Notes: generated by a model not told the origin, from the sequence alone. A DNA stretch of 64,000 bases from Cellulomonas pakistanensis (GCF_016862755.1 NZ_BONO01000002.1:124001-188000), one strand, 5' to 3'. Shown: positions 44,143 to 52,724, counted from the first letter of the stretch. Translations and numbers: made by a program.

Positions 44143-44163
44143 ATCTATTGACTTTCGATAGAT
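44143..44163. promoter_or_regulatory. Inverted-repeat operator over the -35 of the DUF2975-Xre pair
   Basis: ATCTATTGA and TCGATAGAT form 9-bp arms with one mismatch around CTT. The site covers the -35 element at 44148-44153. A direct repeat GACTTTCGAT/GACTCTCGAT follows at 44150 and 44171, 21 nt apart. The stretch is strikingly AT-rich for this genome. The nearby Xre regulator is the expected ligand. Confidence 0.6.
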
Positions 44164-44176
44164 ACCAAGCGACTCT
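44148..44176 (+). promoter_or_regulatory. Promoter TTGACT-17-GACTCT
   Basis: The -35 TTGACT (44148-44153) and -10 GACTCT (44171-44176) have 17-nt spacing. The -10 ends 7 nt before the ATG at 44184, consistent with a leaderless message. Confidence 0.5.
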
Positions 44177-44183
44177 CGATTCC

Positions 44184-44660
44184 ATGATCGAACGCTGGGC
44201 CACCGCCCTCCTCCGCATCGCCCTCGTGGTGCTCTTCGGGATCCTGGTCGTCTTCCAGACCCTGTCGCTGCCCGGGCAGTTCCGGTACCTCGCCGAGCAG
44301 AACCCCGAGGACGCCGCCCTGCGCTGGCCCGCCACCGCGATCACGGTGTTCTGGGTGCTGTGCGTGCAGGTCGTCATCGTCGCCACCTGGCGGCTGCTCA
44401 CCCTGGTCCAGAAGGACCGCATCTTCACCGAGGCCTCCCTCGGCTGGGTCGACGCGATCGTCTGGGCGGTCGCCGCCGGCTGGCTGGTGCTCATCGCGGT
44501 GCTCCTCTGGGTCGGGTTCCAGGCCGACGACCCCGGGCTGCCGATGCTGCTGTTCCTGGCGACCGCGGTCGTCACGGTCGTCGGGCTCGTCCTGATCGTC
44601 ATGCGCGCGCTGCTCCGCCAGGCGACGGCGCTGCGCACCGACATGGACGCGGTCATCTGA
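44184..44660 (+). CDS. DUF2975 four-helix membrane protein
   Basis: A 158-residue protein with four membrane helices (about 9-27, 50-70, 90-113 and 120-142). A conserved KDRIFTEASLGWVDAI stretch lies between helices 2 and 3, as in the DUF2975 family. It is followed immediately by an Xre regulator (TGATG overlap), the usual arrangement for this family. The ATG at 44184 was chosen over one at 44115 because the promoter and operator lie between them. Function unknown. Confidence 0.85.
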   Translation: MIERWATALLRIALVVLFGILVVFQTLSLPGQFRYLAEQNPEDAALRWPATAITVFWVLCVQVVIVATWRLLTLVQKDRIFTEASLGWVDAIVWAVAAGWLVLIAVLLWVGFQADDPGLPMLLFLATAVVTVVGLVLIVMRALLRQATALRTDMDAVI

Positions 44661-44866
44661 TGGCGATCGTCGTGCGCCTCGACGTCGAGCTGGCCCGCCG
44701 CAAGATGAGCGTCGGCGAGTTCGCCGAGCGGGTCGGCCTCACGCCCGCGAACGTCGCCGTGCTGAAGAACGGCCGGGCCAAGGCGGTGCGGTTCAGCACC
44801 CTCGAGGCGATGTGCCGGGTGCTGGAGTGCCAGCCGGGCGACCTGCTGGAGTGGGTCGACGACTGA
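44660..44866 (+). CDS. Xre/Cro-type HTH regulator (YozG-like)
   Basis: A 68-residue single-domain repressor: VRLDVELARRKMSVGEFAE, GLTPANVAVLKNGRAKAVRF as the helix-turn-helix and LEAMCRVLECQPGDLLEW at the end. It is co-translated with the DUF2975 gene and probably autoregulates the pair through the inverted repeat at 44143-44163. Confidence 0.9.
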   Translation: MAIVVRLDVELARRKMSVGEFAERVGLTPANVAVLKNGRAKAVRFSTLEAMCRVLECQPGDLLEWVDD

Positions 44867-45051
44867 TCGCGGCGCCGCGCGGGGACGGCGGGTGGCGCCG
44901 CGCGGGGACGCCGCGCGGCCACGCGATCGTCCGCGCCGGGTGATGCCCGGCGCACCCCGCGCCGTGCCACGGTGGGCCGGACCGCTCTGCGCGGCACCGG
45001 CTCCGTCCGGGCGCCGGGCGCGCCGGGCGGCCGCCGAGGGGGTCGACCGGT

Positions 45052-45552
45052 ATGGACGCCTGGAACTACCTGATCATCCTGGCGCTGGTCATCTACGCCA
45101 TCGTCCGGCAGACGCAGAAGCACGAGGTCGTCGGGAGCACCCGGTTCAAGCTCGCGCTGATCTACGCGGGCGTCGGGCTGGTGATCGGCGGCTTCAACCT
45201 GCCCACCGGACCGTGGGGGTGGTCGTTCCTCGGGTTCAGCCTCGTGCTGTCGGCGGTCGTCGGCCTCGTCCGCGGGCGGCTGACCCACGTGTGGCGCGAC
45301 CCGGCCGACGGGCGCGTGTGGGCGCAGGGCACCGCGGTGACGATCGCCCTGTTCGTCGGGCTGATCCTGGCCAAGGTCGCGCTCGGCACGATCGCGTACC
45401 TCAACGACATCAGCGACGACGGCGGCACCGGCGAGGTGCTGCTGATGATCGCGCTCATGGTCGGCCTGCAGGCCGAGATCGTGTGGCGCCGGGCCCGCGC
45501 GCTCGGCGCCCGGGCGAGCAGCCGCGCCCCGGCCGCACCCGCGGCGCCGTGA
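45052..45552 (+). CDS. DUF1453/CcdC-like membrane protein
   Basis: A 166-residue protein with five hydrophobic segments, starting WNYLIILALVIYAIVRQT. Conserved STRFKLALIYAGVG and THVWRDPADGRVWAQGT loops fit the CcdC/DUF1453 type. The ATG follows GAGGGGG. The role is unknown; some relatives lie near cytochrome biogenesis genes, not the case here. Confidence 0.65.
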   Translation: MDAWNYLIILALVIYAIVRQTQKHEVVGSTRFKLALIYAGVGLVIGGFNLPTGPWGWSFLGFSLVLSAVVGLVRGRLTHVWRDPADGRVWAQGTAVTIALFVGLILAKVALGTIAYLNDISDDGGTGEVLLMIALMVGLQAEIVWRRARALGARASSRAPAAPAAP

Positions 45553-45625
45553 CCGCGGCGCCGGGCGGCCGGGTCCGCCCGGCTCCCGAGTGGCGGTCCC
45601 GCGCGCGCCGGGTTCTGCTGGCTTC

Positions 45626-45880
45626 ATGAGCATGGCTGAGCCGTTCCTGCCGCACCCCGACCACGACCAGGAGGTCGCCGCCGCCGACCCGGGCGCCGGC
45701 GCCCCCGACACCGCCCCCGGCTTCGGGATCGAGGGCGAGGAGCCCGGCACCCACCCCCGCCCCGAGGGCACGAGCGACGCCGACGGGCCCGGCGCGGGCG
45801 AGCCGGCCGACGACACCCCGTTCCGCACCCCGGACGGCACGTCGCTGTCGCCGGAGGACCTGGCGGGCGACGAGGGCTGA
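45626..45880 (+). CDS. Small acidic hypothetical protein
   Basis: An 84-residue, strongly acidic, Gly/Pro/Asp-rich and probably disordered protein. It ends TPDGTSLSPEDLAGDEG, a tail pattern seen in other small actinobacterial proteins. An N-terminal extension from 45590 is possible. No ribosome site is obvious. Confidence 0.5.
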   Translation: MSMAEPFLPHPDHDQEVAAADPGAGAPDTAPGFGIEGEEPGTHPRPEGTSDADGPGAGEPADDTPFRTPDGTSLSPEDLAGDEG

Positions 45881-46010
45881 TCCACGGCGGCTGCCGGACC
45901 CGGCCGGGCGCCCGGGCCTTCCGCCCCATCCGGCCGGGCCTTCCGCGCGCCCGGCCCGGCCTGGCACACTCGGCCGCGGCGCACCGCCGCGAGACCGGGA
46001 GGACCCACCG

Positions 46011-46301
46011 ATGTCGTTCCAGGCCTACCTCGACGCGATCGAGGACAAGACCGGCAGGACGCCGCGCACGCTGGTCGACGAGGCGCGCGCGAAGGGCTTC
46101 GACGCCCCGGACGTGAAGGCGGGCACGATCGTGGCCTGGCTGGCCGAGGACTACGGCCTCGGCCGCGGGCACGCGATGGCGCTCGTGCACGTCATCAAGA
46201 ACGGCCCGCGGATCGGCACCGAGCACGTCGGCTCGACGGGATCGCACCGGGACGAGTCCGACACCCTCTGGCTCGACGGCAAGGCCACGAAGCCGGCCTG
46301 A
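46011..46301 (+). CDS. DUF4287 domain protein
   Basis: A 96-residue protein. The core SFQAYLDAIEDKTGRTPRTL and WLAEDYGLGRGHAMALVHVIK identify DUF4287, a small helical family of unknown function that often accompanies DUF5655. The usual partner domain is absent, replaced by a short tail. The ATG follows GGGAGG. Confidence 0.85.
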   Translation: MSFQAYLDAIEDKTGRTPRTLVDEARAKGFDAPDVKAGTIVAWLAEDYGLGRGHAMALVHVIKNGPRIGTEHVGSTGSHRDESDTLWLDGKATKPA

Positions 46302-46447
46302 CGCCCACCCCAGCCGCGGGCCGCCCCGGCCGGCGCCCGCTCCGGTGGCGCCCGCCCGCGTCGCGGGTCACGGTGGACCCGCGGCGGCGGAGCAGCGGCC
46401 GCGTGACGACCCGGCGCCCGACGGCGCCCCGTCCGCTGGGAGGCGCC

Positions 46448-47269
46448 GTGCCCGCGCAGGACCCCACCGCACGACCCGACCCCCGCCGCGTCCTCGTGAC
46501 CGGCGCCGACTCCGGCATCGGCAAGGCGTGCGCCGTGCGGCTCGCCCGCGAGGGCGGCCACGTCGCGATCACCTGGCACGAGGACGAGGACGGCGCGCAG
46601 CGCACCGCCGCGGAGGTGCGCGAGCGCGGCGCGGAGCCGCACGTCGCGCGCCTCGACCTCTCCGACCCGACGACCGCGCCCCGGGTGGTCGACGAGCTCG
46701 TCGGCGCGATGGGCGGGCTCGACGCGGCCGTGCTCGCGGCCGGCACCGGCACCGCGACCCCGCTGCTCGACCTGGACTACGCGACGTGGCGGCACGTGCT
46801 GTCGGTCGACCTGGACGGGGCGTTCCTCTGCCTGCAGTCCGCGGCCCGGCACCTGGTCGAGGCGGGCGCCGGCGGCAGCATCGTGGCGATCACCAGCGTG
46901 CACGAGCACGCCCCGCGGGTCGGGGCGGCGCCGTACTGCGCGGCGAAGGGCGGTCTGGGCCTGCTGGTCAAGGTGGCGGCGCTCGAGCTCGCCGAGCACG
47001 GGATCACCGTCAACGCCGTCGCCCCGGGCGAGATCGGCACGCCGATGACCGGCCAGGAGGACGAGACGGTGACGCGCGGCCACGAGCGCCCCGGGGTGCC
47101 GCTGCGCCGGCCCGGCGACGCCCGCGAGGTCGCGGCGGTCGTCGAGCTGCTGTGCTCCCCCGACGGCGGCTACACGACCGGCGCGTCCTGGTCCGTGGAC
47201 GGCGGCATGCTCACCATGGGACCGATGGCCGGGTCGCACCTGCAGCAGGACGACTGGCGCCGCCCCTGA
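46448..47269 (+). CDS. Short-chain dehydrogenase/reductase
   Basis: A 273-residue SDR with the cofactor motif TGADSGIG (18-25), NNAG-equivalent LAAGTGT, and catalytic Ser149, Tyr162 and Lys166 (PYCAAKGG). SWSVDGGM at the end is typical of classical SDRs. Asp/Glu after the second strand (HEDEDG) is compatible with either cofactor. The GTG at 46448 follows GGGAGG. The stop is only 4 nt from the convergent reductase stop. Substrate unknown. Confidence 0.88.
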   Translation: MPAQDPTARPDPRRVLVTGADSGIGKACAVRLAREGGHVAITWHEDEDGAQRTAAEVRERGAEPHVARLDLSDPTTAPRVVDELVGAMGGLDAAVLAAGTGTATPLLDLDYATWRHVLSVDLDGAFLCLQSAARHLVEAGAGGSIVAITSVHEHAPRVGAAPYCAAKGGLGLLVKVAALELAEHGITVNAVAPGEIGTPMTGQEDETVTRGHERPGVPLRRPGDAREVAAVVELLCSPDGGYTTGASWSVDGGMLTMGPMAGSHLQQDDWRRP

Positions 47270-47273
47270 CGGC

Positions 47274-47825
47274 TCACCACGCCGGGGCGTACCGGTTCAC
47301 CACGATGTCGCCGTAGGCGCGCGAGCCCATGAGCCGGCCCGTCCACGGCCGGGCGAACAGCGGGCGGCCGGCGCCGAGCACCACCGGCATGACGCGCAGC
47401 TCGACGACGTCGACCACGCCCGCGGCCAGCAGGTCCGCCATCAGGGTCAGCGACCCCCACAGCACGAGGTCCTGGTCGCGCCGCAGCTCGCGGACCCGCG
47501 CGACGGCGTCGCCGCGCTCGACCGTCGCCGGCTCCAGGTCGCCCCACGGCGCTGCGTCGAGCGTCCGGGAGAACACCGACTTGGGCAGGGCGTTGAGCCG
47601 CGGGCCCACCAGCTCGCCCTCCGACTCGTCGGTCGGCCAGAAGGACGCGAACAGCCGGTACGTGGCAGCGCCCAGCAGCACGCGGTCCACCGTCTCGAGC
47701 CACGGCAGCGTGTCCCGGTCGATCGCGGCCCAGTCCTCGCCCGACCCGGCGAACCCGACGTCGCCGGCAGCGTCCGCGGCGTACCCGTCGAGCGACACCG
47801 CCTGCTGCACCGTCAGCGAGCCCAT
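47274..47825 (-). CDS. RibD C-terminal/dihydrofolate reductase-like protein
   Basis: A 183-residue RibD_C protein: LTVQQAVSLDGYAADAAGDV, VLLGAATYRLFASFWP, LVLWGSLTLMADLLAAGVVD and LRVMPVVLGAGRPLF. It is a paralogue of the protein at 23852-24433. The ATG at 47825 follows GGGAGGGGG. It probably reduces a heterocycle with NADPH; the substrate is unknown. Confidence 0.85.
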   Translation of the reverse strand: MGSLTVQQAVSLDGYAADAAGDVGFAGSGEDWAAIDRDTLPWLETVDRVLLGAATYRLFASFWPTDESEGELVGPRLNALPKSVFSRTLDAAPWGDLEPATVERGDAVARVRELRRDQDLVLWGSLTLMADLLAAGVVDVVELRVMPVVLGAGRPLFARPWTGRLMGSRAYGDIVVNRYAPAW

Positions 47826-47969
47826 GCCCGCACCCCCTCCCGACGCGCCCGGCGCCAGTGTGGCACCGGGCCTCGCCGACCGGGGCGGCCGGCGGACCCC
47901 GACGGGCGACCAGGGCCGGGCCAGGCCGCTCAGCAGGACAGACGCGGGCGCGGCGGCCAGACTGCCCGC

Positions 47970-49070
47970 GTGAGGACGATCGGTGTGGAGGAAGAGTTCC
48001 TGCTCGTGTCGGAGGACGGCTCGCCGCGCGCGGTGGCCGCGGCGGTGCTGCAGCACGCCTCCTCCGAGGACGGCGACCCCGACCCGGAGACCCCGGGCGG
48101 CAACCTGGAGAAGGAGTTCGCGCAGGAGCAGGTCGAGATTTCGACCCGCCCGTGCGCCGACCTGCCGTCGCTGCTCGAGGAGGTCCGCGCGGGCCGGTGG
48201 CGCGCCGACTCCTCCGCGCAGCACGCCGGCGCACGGATCGCGGCGCTCGCGACCTCGCCGAAGGACGTCGAGCCCACCGTCGTGGTGAACCGGCGCGCGC
48301 AGGACATCGCCGAGGAGTTCGCCCAGACGGCCCGGGACCAGCTCACCTGCGGCTGCCACGTGCACGTCTCGGTGGACGACGACGAGGAGGGCGTCCGCGT
48401 CGTCGACCACCTGCGCCGCTGGAACCCGGTGCTGCTGGCGCTGAGCACGAACAGCCCGTTCTGGCGCGGCGACGACTCCGGGTACCAGAGCTTCCGCTCG
48501 CAGGTGTGGGGCCGCTGGCCGACGGCGGGCGCGACCGCGCCGTTCGGCGACGCCGCGACGTACCGGTCGACCGTGCGCTCCCTGGTGGAGAGCGGGACGA
48601 TCCTCGACACCGGGATGATCTACTTCGACGCCCGGCTGTCGGCGCACTACCCCACCGTCGAGGTGCGGGTGGCGGACGTGTGCCTCGACCCGGAGGACGC
48701 GGTCCTGCTCGGCGCCCTGGTGCGCGGGCTCGCCGACACCGCGGTCGAGCGCGGCGACGAGGGGCTCCCGCCCCAGCCCCGGGCCGAGGAGGTGCGGGTC
48801 GCCGGCTGGCGGGCCGCCCGCTCCGGCCTCACCGGCGACCTCGTGAGCCCGACGACCGGGCGCCCGGTGGCCGCCGGGACCGCGGTGGACGAGCTGGTGC
48901 GGCACGTCACGCCCGCGCTGGAGCGGAACGGCGACCTGACGTGGGTGCGGGAGCACCTCGAGGCGCTGCTCCGCCGGGGCAACGGCGCGCAGCAGCAGCG
49001 CCGCTGGCGGCAGGAGGGCGCGGACGACGCCGAGCTCGCGCGCCGCGCGGTGCGGGCGACGCTGGGCTGA
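47970..49070 (+). CDS. Carboxylate-amine ligase (YbdK/GCS2 family)
   Basis: A 366-residue enzyme with GVEEEFLLV at the start, EFAQEQVEIST, CGCHVHVSVDD and TVEVRVADVC, the acidic metal-binding and ATP-grasp-like motifs of the glutamate-cysteine ligase 2 family. Members make gamma-glutamyl peptides; the substrate of the YbdK branch is uncertain. The GTG start has CAGACT 6 nt upstream, a weak leaderless match. Length is normal for the family. Confidence 0.88.
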   Translation: MRTIGVEEEFLLVSEDGSPRAVAAAVLQHASSEDGDPDPETPGGNLEKEFAQEQVEISTRPCADLPSLLEEVRAGRWRADSSAQHAGARIAALATSPKDVEPTVVVNRRAQDIAEEFAQTARDQLTCGCHVHVSVDDDEEGVRVVDHLRRWNPVLLALSTNSPFWRGDDSGYQSFRSQVWGRWPTAGATAPFGDAATYRSTVRSLVESGTILDTGMIYFDARLSAHYPTVEVRVADVCLDPEDAVLLGALVRGLADTAVERGDEGLPPQPRAEEVRVAGWRAARSGLTGDLVSPTTGRPVAAGTAVDELVRHVTPALERNGDLTWVREHLEALLRRGNGAQQQRRWRQEGADDAELARRAVRATLG

Positions 49071-49285
49071 GCGGCAGGGCCGGGGTTCCGGGGCGCGGGG
49101 GACGCCGGGCCGGGAGGCGCCGGCCGAGGGGCGGACGGACGGCCGATGGGCTGCAGGCTGAGGAGTGACGCACGTGACACCGGCCGGGCGCGCCGCTGAC
49201 CTGCGCCGACGCACGGCGGCCCGGGCTCCGGGCACGCTCACCCGCCCGTGCTCGCCGCGCGTTCACGGGACCTTCACGCCAGACT

Positions 49286-49311
49286 GGAACACTGAACGGT
49301 CCCCAGGCGTT
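49286..49311 (+). promoter_or_regulatory. SigR/SigH-type ECF promoter of rbpA
   Basis: GGAAC (49286-49290), exactly 18 nt, then GTT (49309-49311) matches the GGAAT-N18-GTT consensus of thiol-stress sigma factors at all but one base. It lies about 50 nt before the rbpA start. In Streptomyces coelicolor rbpA is a known sigma-R target. Confidence 0.65.
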
Positions 49312-49362
49312 GACCCCACCGAACAAGCGATACGTCTGTACGTCAAGGCACGGAGGTCCCTG

Positions 49363-49707
49363 ATGTCGAACCGGTCCCTGCGCGGTATGCGCATCGGGTC
49401 CCACAGCATGGAGACGGACGAGGGCGTCGACTTCGCCCCGCGTCTCCAGGCGTACTACGACTGCCCCAACGGGCACACGATCATCCTGCCGTTCTCCGTC
49501 GAGGCCGACGTCCCGGTCGTGTGGGAGTGCCGGTGCGGCGAGGAGGCGCTGCTGCGCGACGCGTCCAAGCCGGAGCCGAAGGCCACCAAGCCGCCGCGCA
49601 CCCACTGGGACATGCTGCTGGAGCGCCGCACGATCAAGGAGCTCGAGGAGCTGCTCGACGAGCGCCTCGACCTGCTCCGCGCGGGCAAGCTGCGCCGGAG
49701 CGCCTGA
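49363..49707 (+). CDS. rbpA: RNA polymerase-binding protein RbpA
   Basis: A 114-residue RbpA. The N-terminus SNRSLRGMRIGSHSMETD, the core zinc-type Cys pairs in YYDCPNGH and WECRCGEEA, and the C-terminal sigma-interaction helix WDMLLERRTIKELEELLDER are all present. RbpA stabilises open complexes with the principal sigma factor. The ATG is preceded by CGGAGG. As in Mycobacterium, it neighbours the polyprenol mannose synthase gene, here convergent. Confidence 0.97.
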   Translation: MSNRSLRGMRIGSHSMETDEGVDFAPRLQAYYDCPNGHTIILPFSVEADVPVVWECRCGEEALLRDASKPEPKATKPPRTHWDMLLERRTIKELEELLDERLDLLRAGKLRRSA

Positions 49708-49736
49708 GCAACCCCCACGGCCGGACGGCCGGAGCA

Positions 49737-49766
49737 CGGGCCTCGCACCCTCGGGTGCGGGGCCCG
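49737..49766. terminator. Terminator hairpin between rbpA and the mannose synthase gene
   Basis: CGGGCCTCGCACCC (49737-49750) pairs with GGGTGCGGGGCCCG (49753-49766) with one mismatch. It separates two convergent genes. Confidence 0.7.
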
Positions 49767-49824
49767 CTGTCGTGCGGGGGACGTCCTCGGCAGGTCGGGG
49801 CGTCAGCCCCGGCGCGTCGTCGCG

Positions 49825-50634
49825 TCAGCCCCGGCGCACCCGCCGGGCCAGGTCCCGGAGCTGCCGGACCCGCTCCTGGGCGCCCCACACGGTGACGCGC
49901 ACCAGCGCCTCGACGACGATCGACCGGCTCATCTTCGACCGGCCCTCGGCGCGCTCGACGAACGTGATCGGCACCTCGACCACCCGGCCGCCCGCCTTGA
50001 GGACCCGCCAGGCCATGTCGATCTGGAAGCAGTACCCGTGCGACGCGACCTCGTCCAGCGCGAGCCGCCCGAGCGTCCCCGACCGGTACACCCGGAAGCC
50101 CGCCGTGGCGTCCCGCACCGGCAGCCCCATCGCGAGCCAGGCGTAGGTGTTCGCGCCGCGGGACAGCAGCTGGCGGTGCACCGGCCAGTTCACGACCCGC
50201 CCACCGCGCACCCACCGCGACCCGACGACGAGCTCGGCGTCCGCCACGCGGTCCAGCAGCCGCGGCAGGTCCTCCGCGCGGTGCGAGCCGTCGGCGTCCA
50301 TCTCCACGACGGCGTCGTAGCCGCGCTCGAGCGCCCACCGGAACCCGGCGACGTAGGCGGTGCCGAGCCCCTGCTTGCCGGTTCGGTGCAGCACGTGGAT
50401 CGCCGTGCGGTCGCGGTCCGCGGCGTCCTCGGCGGCGATCCGCTCGGCGAGCTCTCCCGTGCCGTCCGGCGAGGCGTCGTCGACCACGAGCACGTCGGCC
50501 GCCGGCACGTGCCGGCGCAGGGCGGCCAGGGCGCGCGGCAGGCTGTCCCGCTCGTCGTAGGTCGGCATGACCACGAGGACCCGGCGGGCGGCACCCGGGG
50601 TCGGGTCGGCGGGGCCGTGCGGGTCGGCGGTCAC
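49825..50634 (-). CDS. Polyprenol monophosphomannose synthase (GT2 family)
   Basis: A 269-residue GT2 glycosyltransferase. MPTYDERDSLPRAL and the metal motif DAD (113-115, in VEMDADGSHR) are the DPM1 pattern, and FRVYRSGTL and EGRSKMSRSIVVEAL complete it. It transfers mannose from GDP-mannose to polyprenyl phosphate for lipoglycan and protein mannosylation. There is no C-terminal membrane domain; in mycobacterial Ppm1 the synthase is fused or paired with Lnt, and here its GTG overlaps the lnt stop (GTGA). Confidence 0.93.
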   Translation of the reverse strand: MTADPHGPADPTPGAARRVLVVMPTYDERDSLPRALAALRRHVPAADVLVVDDASPDGTGELAERIAAEDAADRDRTAIHVLHRTGKQGLGTAYVAGFRWALERGYDAVVEMDADGSHRAEDLPRLLDRVADAELVVGSRWVRGGRVVNWPVHRQLLSRGANTYAWLAMGLPVRDATAGFRVYRSGTLGRLALDEVASHGYCFQIDMAWRVLKAGGRVVEVPITFVERAEGRSKMSRSIVVEALVRVTVWGAQERVRQLRDLARRVRRG

Positions 50635-52196
50635 GCGGCCGGCTCCGGGCGGTCGGCCCGGCGCACCCGCCACGCGCCCGCCGCGCCGGCGACGGTCATG
50701 ACGACGGCCAGCGCCCCGACGACCCCGCTCGGCCACGCCCCCAGCGCCGCGGCCGGGGTGTGCGACTGGCGCAGCGGCAGCCGGGCGACCAGCTGGTCCG
50801 GGGTGAACAGCTCGGTGTCCTGCGCGACCGTGCCGTTCGGCGAGATGACCGCGCTGACCCCCACGGTGCTGACCTGGACCGTCGCCCGGCCGAGCTCGAC
50901 GGCCCGGACCCGCGCCATCGCCAGCTGCTGGGTCGACTCGGCGGAGTAGCCGAACGAGGCGTTGTTGGTCTGCACCACGAGCACCTCGGCGCCCTCGCGG
51001 ACCGCCTCGCGGACGATGCCGTCGTAGGCGACCTCGAAGCAGATCACGGCGCCGAGCCGGACGGTGCGCCCGAGCCGCTCGGACTCCAGCGGGACGACGC
51101 CCGGCTCGGTGCCCGCCAGCATGTCGTTCTGCACCAGGTCGACGGCCGACGAGAACGGCCGGACCAGGTCGCGCAGCGGGATGTACTCGGCGAACGGCGC
51201 CGGCCGCTGCTTGGAGTACCACGCGACGGGACCGTCGCCGGGCTCCCAGAGGATCGACGTGTTGTACCGGCCGCCCGTCTCCGGGTACTGGATGGTGCCG
51301 ATGAGCATCGGGGCGCCGACGGCCTGCGCGGCGGCGTCGATGTCGGCGGCCGCCTCGGCGTTCACCTCGGGGTCGATGTCCGTGCCGTTCTCCGGCCACA
51401 GGACCACGTCGAGGTCGCCGGGCTCCACCTGGTCGAGCAGGGCGTAGGTGCCTGCCAGGTGGTTGTCGAGCACCTCGCGCCGGTTGTCGAACGCGTGCAG
51501 GCCCGGCTCGGACACGTTGCCCTGCACGGCGCCGACGGTGAGCGTGCCGTCCTCGGCGCGGGTGCCCATGGGGACGAGCAGCCCGACGACGACGAGCCCC
51601 ACCGCGAGACCCACCCGGCCCAGCACGGGCAGCAGCGCGAACCGGCGCGCGGCGAGCAGGGCCAGCGCGAAGGCGGCACCGGCGGCGGCGACCGCGGCCG
51701 ACACCAGCGGCGCCCCGCCGAGCCGCGCGAGCGCCAGCGCCGGCGAGTCCGCCTGCGAGAACGCGAGCCGTCCCCACGGGAAGCCGCCGAACGGCCACAT
51801 GCCGCGCAGCTCCTCGACCGCGACCCACAGCACGACGAACACGACGAGCTGCAGCGAGCCGCGCCGCCACACCGCCTCGCCACGGCGCGCCCAGGACCAC
51901 GCCGCGCCGAACAGCGCGACGAACCCGGCCTCCGCGACCGACAGCGCCACCCAGGGCACCACGCCGACCGCGTCGTCGGCCCAGGTGAGCAGCGGCAGGA
52001 AGAACGCGAGGCCCCACAGCCAGCCGAGCAGGGCGTTCCACCGGGCGCTGTCCCGCCGCATCGCGAGGAACAGCAGCGCGATCCCGGGGGCGGCCGCGTA
52101 CCACCAGCCGAGGTCGGGGAACGCGGTCCAGGTCAGCAGGCCGCCGACGACCGCGAGGACCGCGCTCCACCAGCGGGAGGGGTCACGGAGCGGCAC
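50631..52196 (-). CDS. lnt: Apolipoprotein N-acyltransferase
   Basis: A 521-residue protein with about six N-terminal membrane helices and a nitrilase-type domain. The catalytic triad lies in WPENGTD (Glu), YSKQRPAPFAEYIP (Lys) and VICFEVAYD (Cys). A C-terminal helix precedes RVRRAD. It N-acylates mature lipoproteins. The GTG at 52196 is supported by TACCCT 6 nt upstream. It is coupled to the mannose synthase gene. Confidence 0.93.
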   Translation of the reverse strand: MPLRDPSRWWSAVLAVVGGLLTWTAFPDLGWWYAAAPGIALLFLAMRRDSARWNALLGWLWGLAFFLPLLTWADDAVGVVPWVALSVAEAGFVALFGAAWSWARRGEAVWRRGSLQLVVFVVLWVAVEELRGMWPFGGFPWGRLAFSQADSPALALARLGGAPLVSAAVAAAGAAFALALLAARRFALLPVLGRVGLAVGLVVVGLLVPMGTRAEDGTLTVGAVQGNVSEPGLHAFDNRREVLDNHLAGTYALLDQVEPGDLDVVLWPENGTDIDPEVNAEAAADIDAAAQAVGAPMLIGTIQYPETGGRYNTSILWEPGDGPVAWYSKQRPAPFAEYIPLRDLVRPFSSAVDLVQNDMLAGTEPGVVPLESERLGRTVRLGAVICFEVAYDGIVREAVREGAEVLVVQTNNASFGYSAESTQQLAMARVRAVELGRATVQVSTVGVSAVISPNGTVAQDTELFTPDQLVARLPLRQSHTPAAALGAWPSGVVGALAVVMTVAGAAGAWRVRRADRPEPAA

Positions 52197-52202
52197 CGCG
52201 CC

Positions 52203-52208
52203 AGGGTA
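52203..52208 (-). promoter_or_regulatory. Leaderless -10 element (TACCCT)
   Basis: TACCCT on the minus strand is 6 nt before the lnt GTG at 52196. Confidence 0.5.
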
Positions 52209-52446
52209 CGGCACCCGGCTGTCCGGTCCGAGCCGCGACCGGTCGGGCGAGGCGCACGGGGCGTCGCCACCGCCGGCCTCACCTGGGCCGACCGACCGGC
52301 CCGCGTGTCCTTCGTACCGCACGACACCGCCTGGGCGGTGCCCGTTCTCTAGTGAACACGCGGGCCTGGTCGGAGCCCGACGTGGTCCGGACGTCCCGCC
52401 GCGCGGGGCTACCGCCGCGTGGCGCCCTTGCCGGACCACTCCCGAG

Positions 52447-52474
52447 AACCTATCGAAACGTCGGGGGGTGTCAA
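52447..52474 (-). promoter_or_regulatory. Strong sigma-70-type promoter TTGACA-16-TAGGTT
   Basis: On the minus strand TTGACA (52474-52469) is a perfect -35 and TAGGTT (52452-52447) a good -10, with 16-nt spacing. Transcription would start near 52440, about 245 nt upstream of lnt, with no gene directly after it. The product could be a long lnt leader or a small RNA. Confidence 0.65.
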
Positions 52475-52724
52475 GGGCGTCCACGGGGCCCTGAGCGGCG
52501 TTCGCGCAGGTCGCCCCGCACGGAGGGTGTTGCCCGATTTGTCCGGATGATGGCGGGGGTTCGGCGTGTCGTGCGGCGTGTCGGAGAGGCGGCATCCGGG
52601 TGACCGTCGGGTGGCGAACGGGTGGCCCCCGGGTGAGGCGTCGACCCGTGCGGCGCAGCGGATTCACCCGTCCGCGGGACCCGGGGTGCGGGGCACCGCT
52701 TTCCCACCCCCGGGCGCGCCGGCG

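Larger units (their letters stand above)
52197..52724. other. Long gene-free region between the amidohydrolase and lnt
   Basis: These 528 nt have no supported gene. They hold the lnt leaderless element, a CACCGCC/GGCGGTG hairpin (52325-52340), a near-palindrome GTTCTCTAGTGAAC (52344-52357) and a strong leftward promoter at 52447-52474. Base composition is lower in GC than its surroundings. Confidence 0.6.

Noticed and set aside
52344-52357. LexA-type site (GTTCTCTAGTGAAC)
   Set aside because: Actinobacterial LexA boxes read GAAC-N4-GTTC. Here the half-sites are in the opposite order and the spacing differs.
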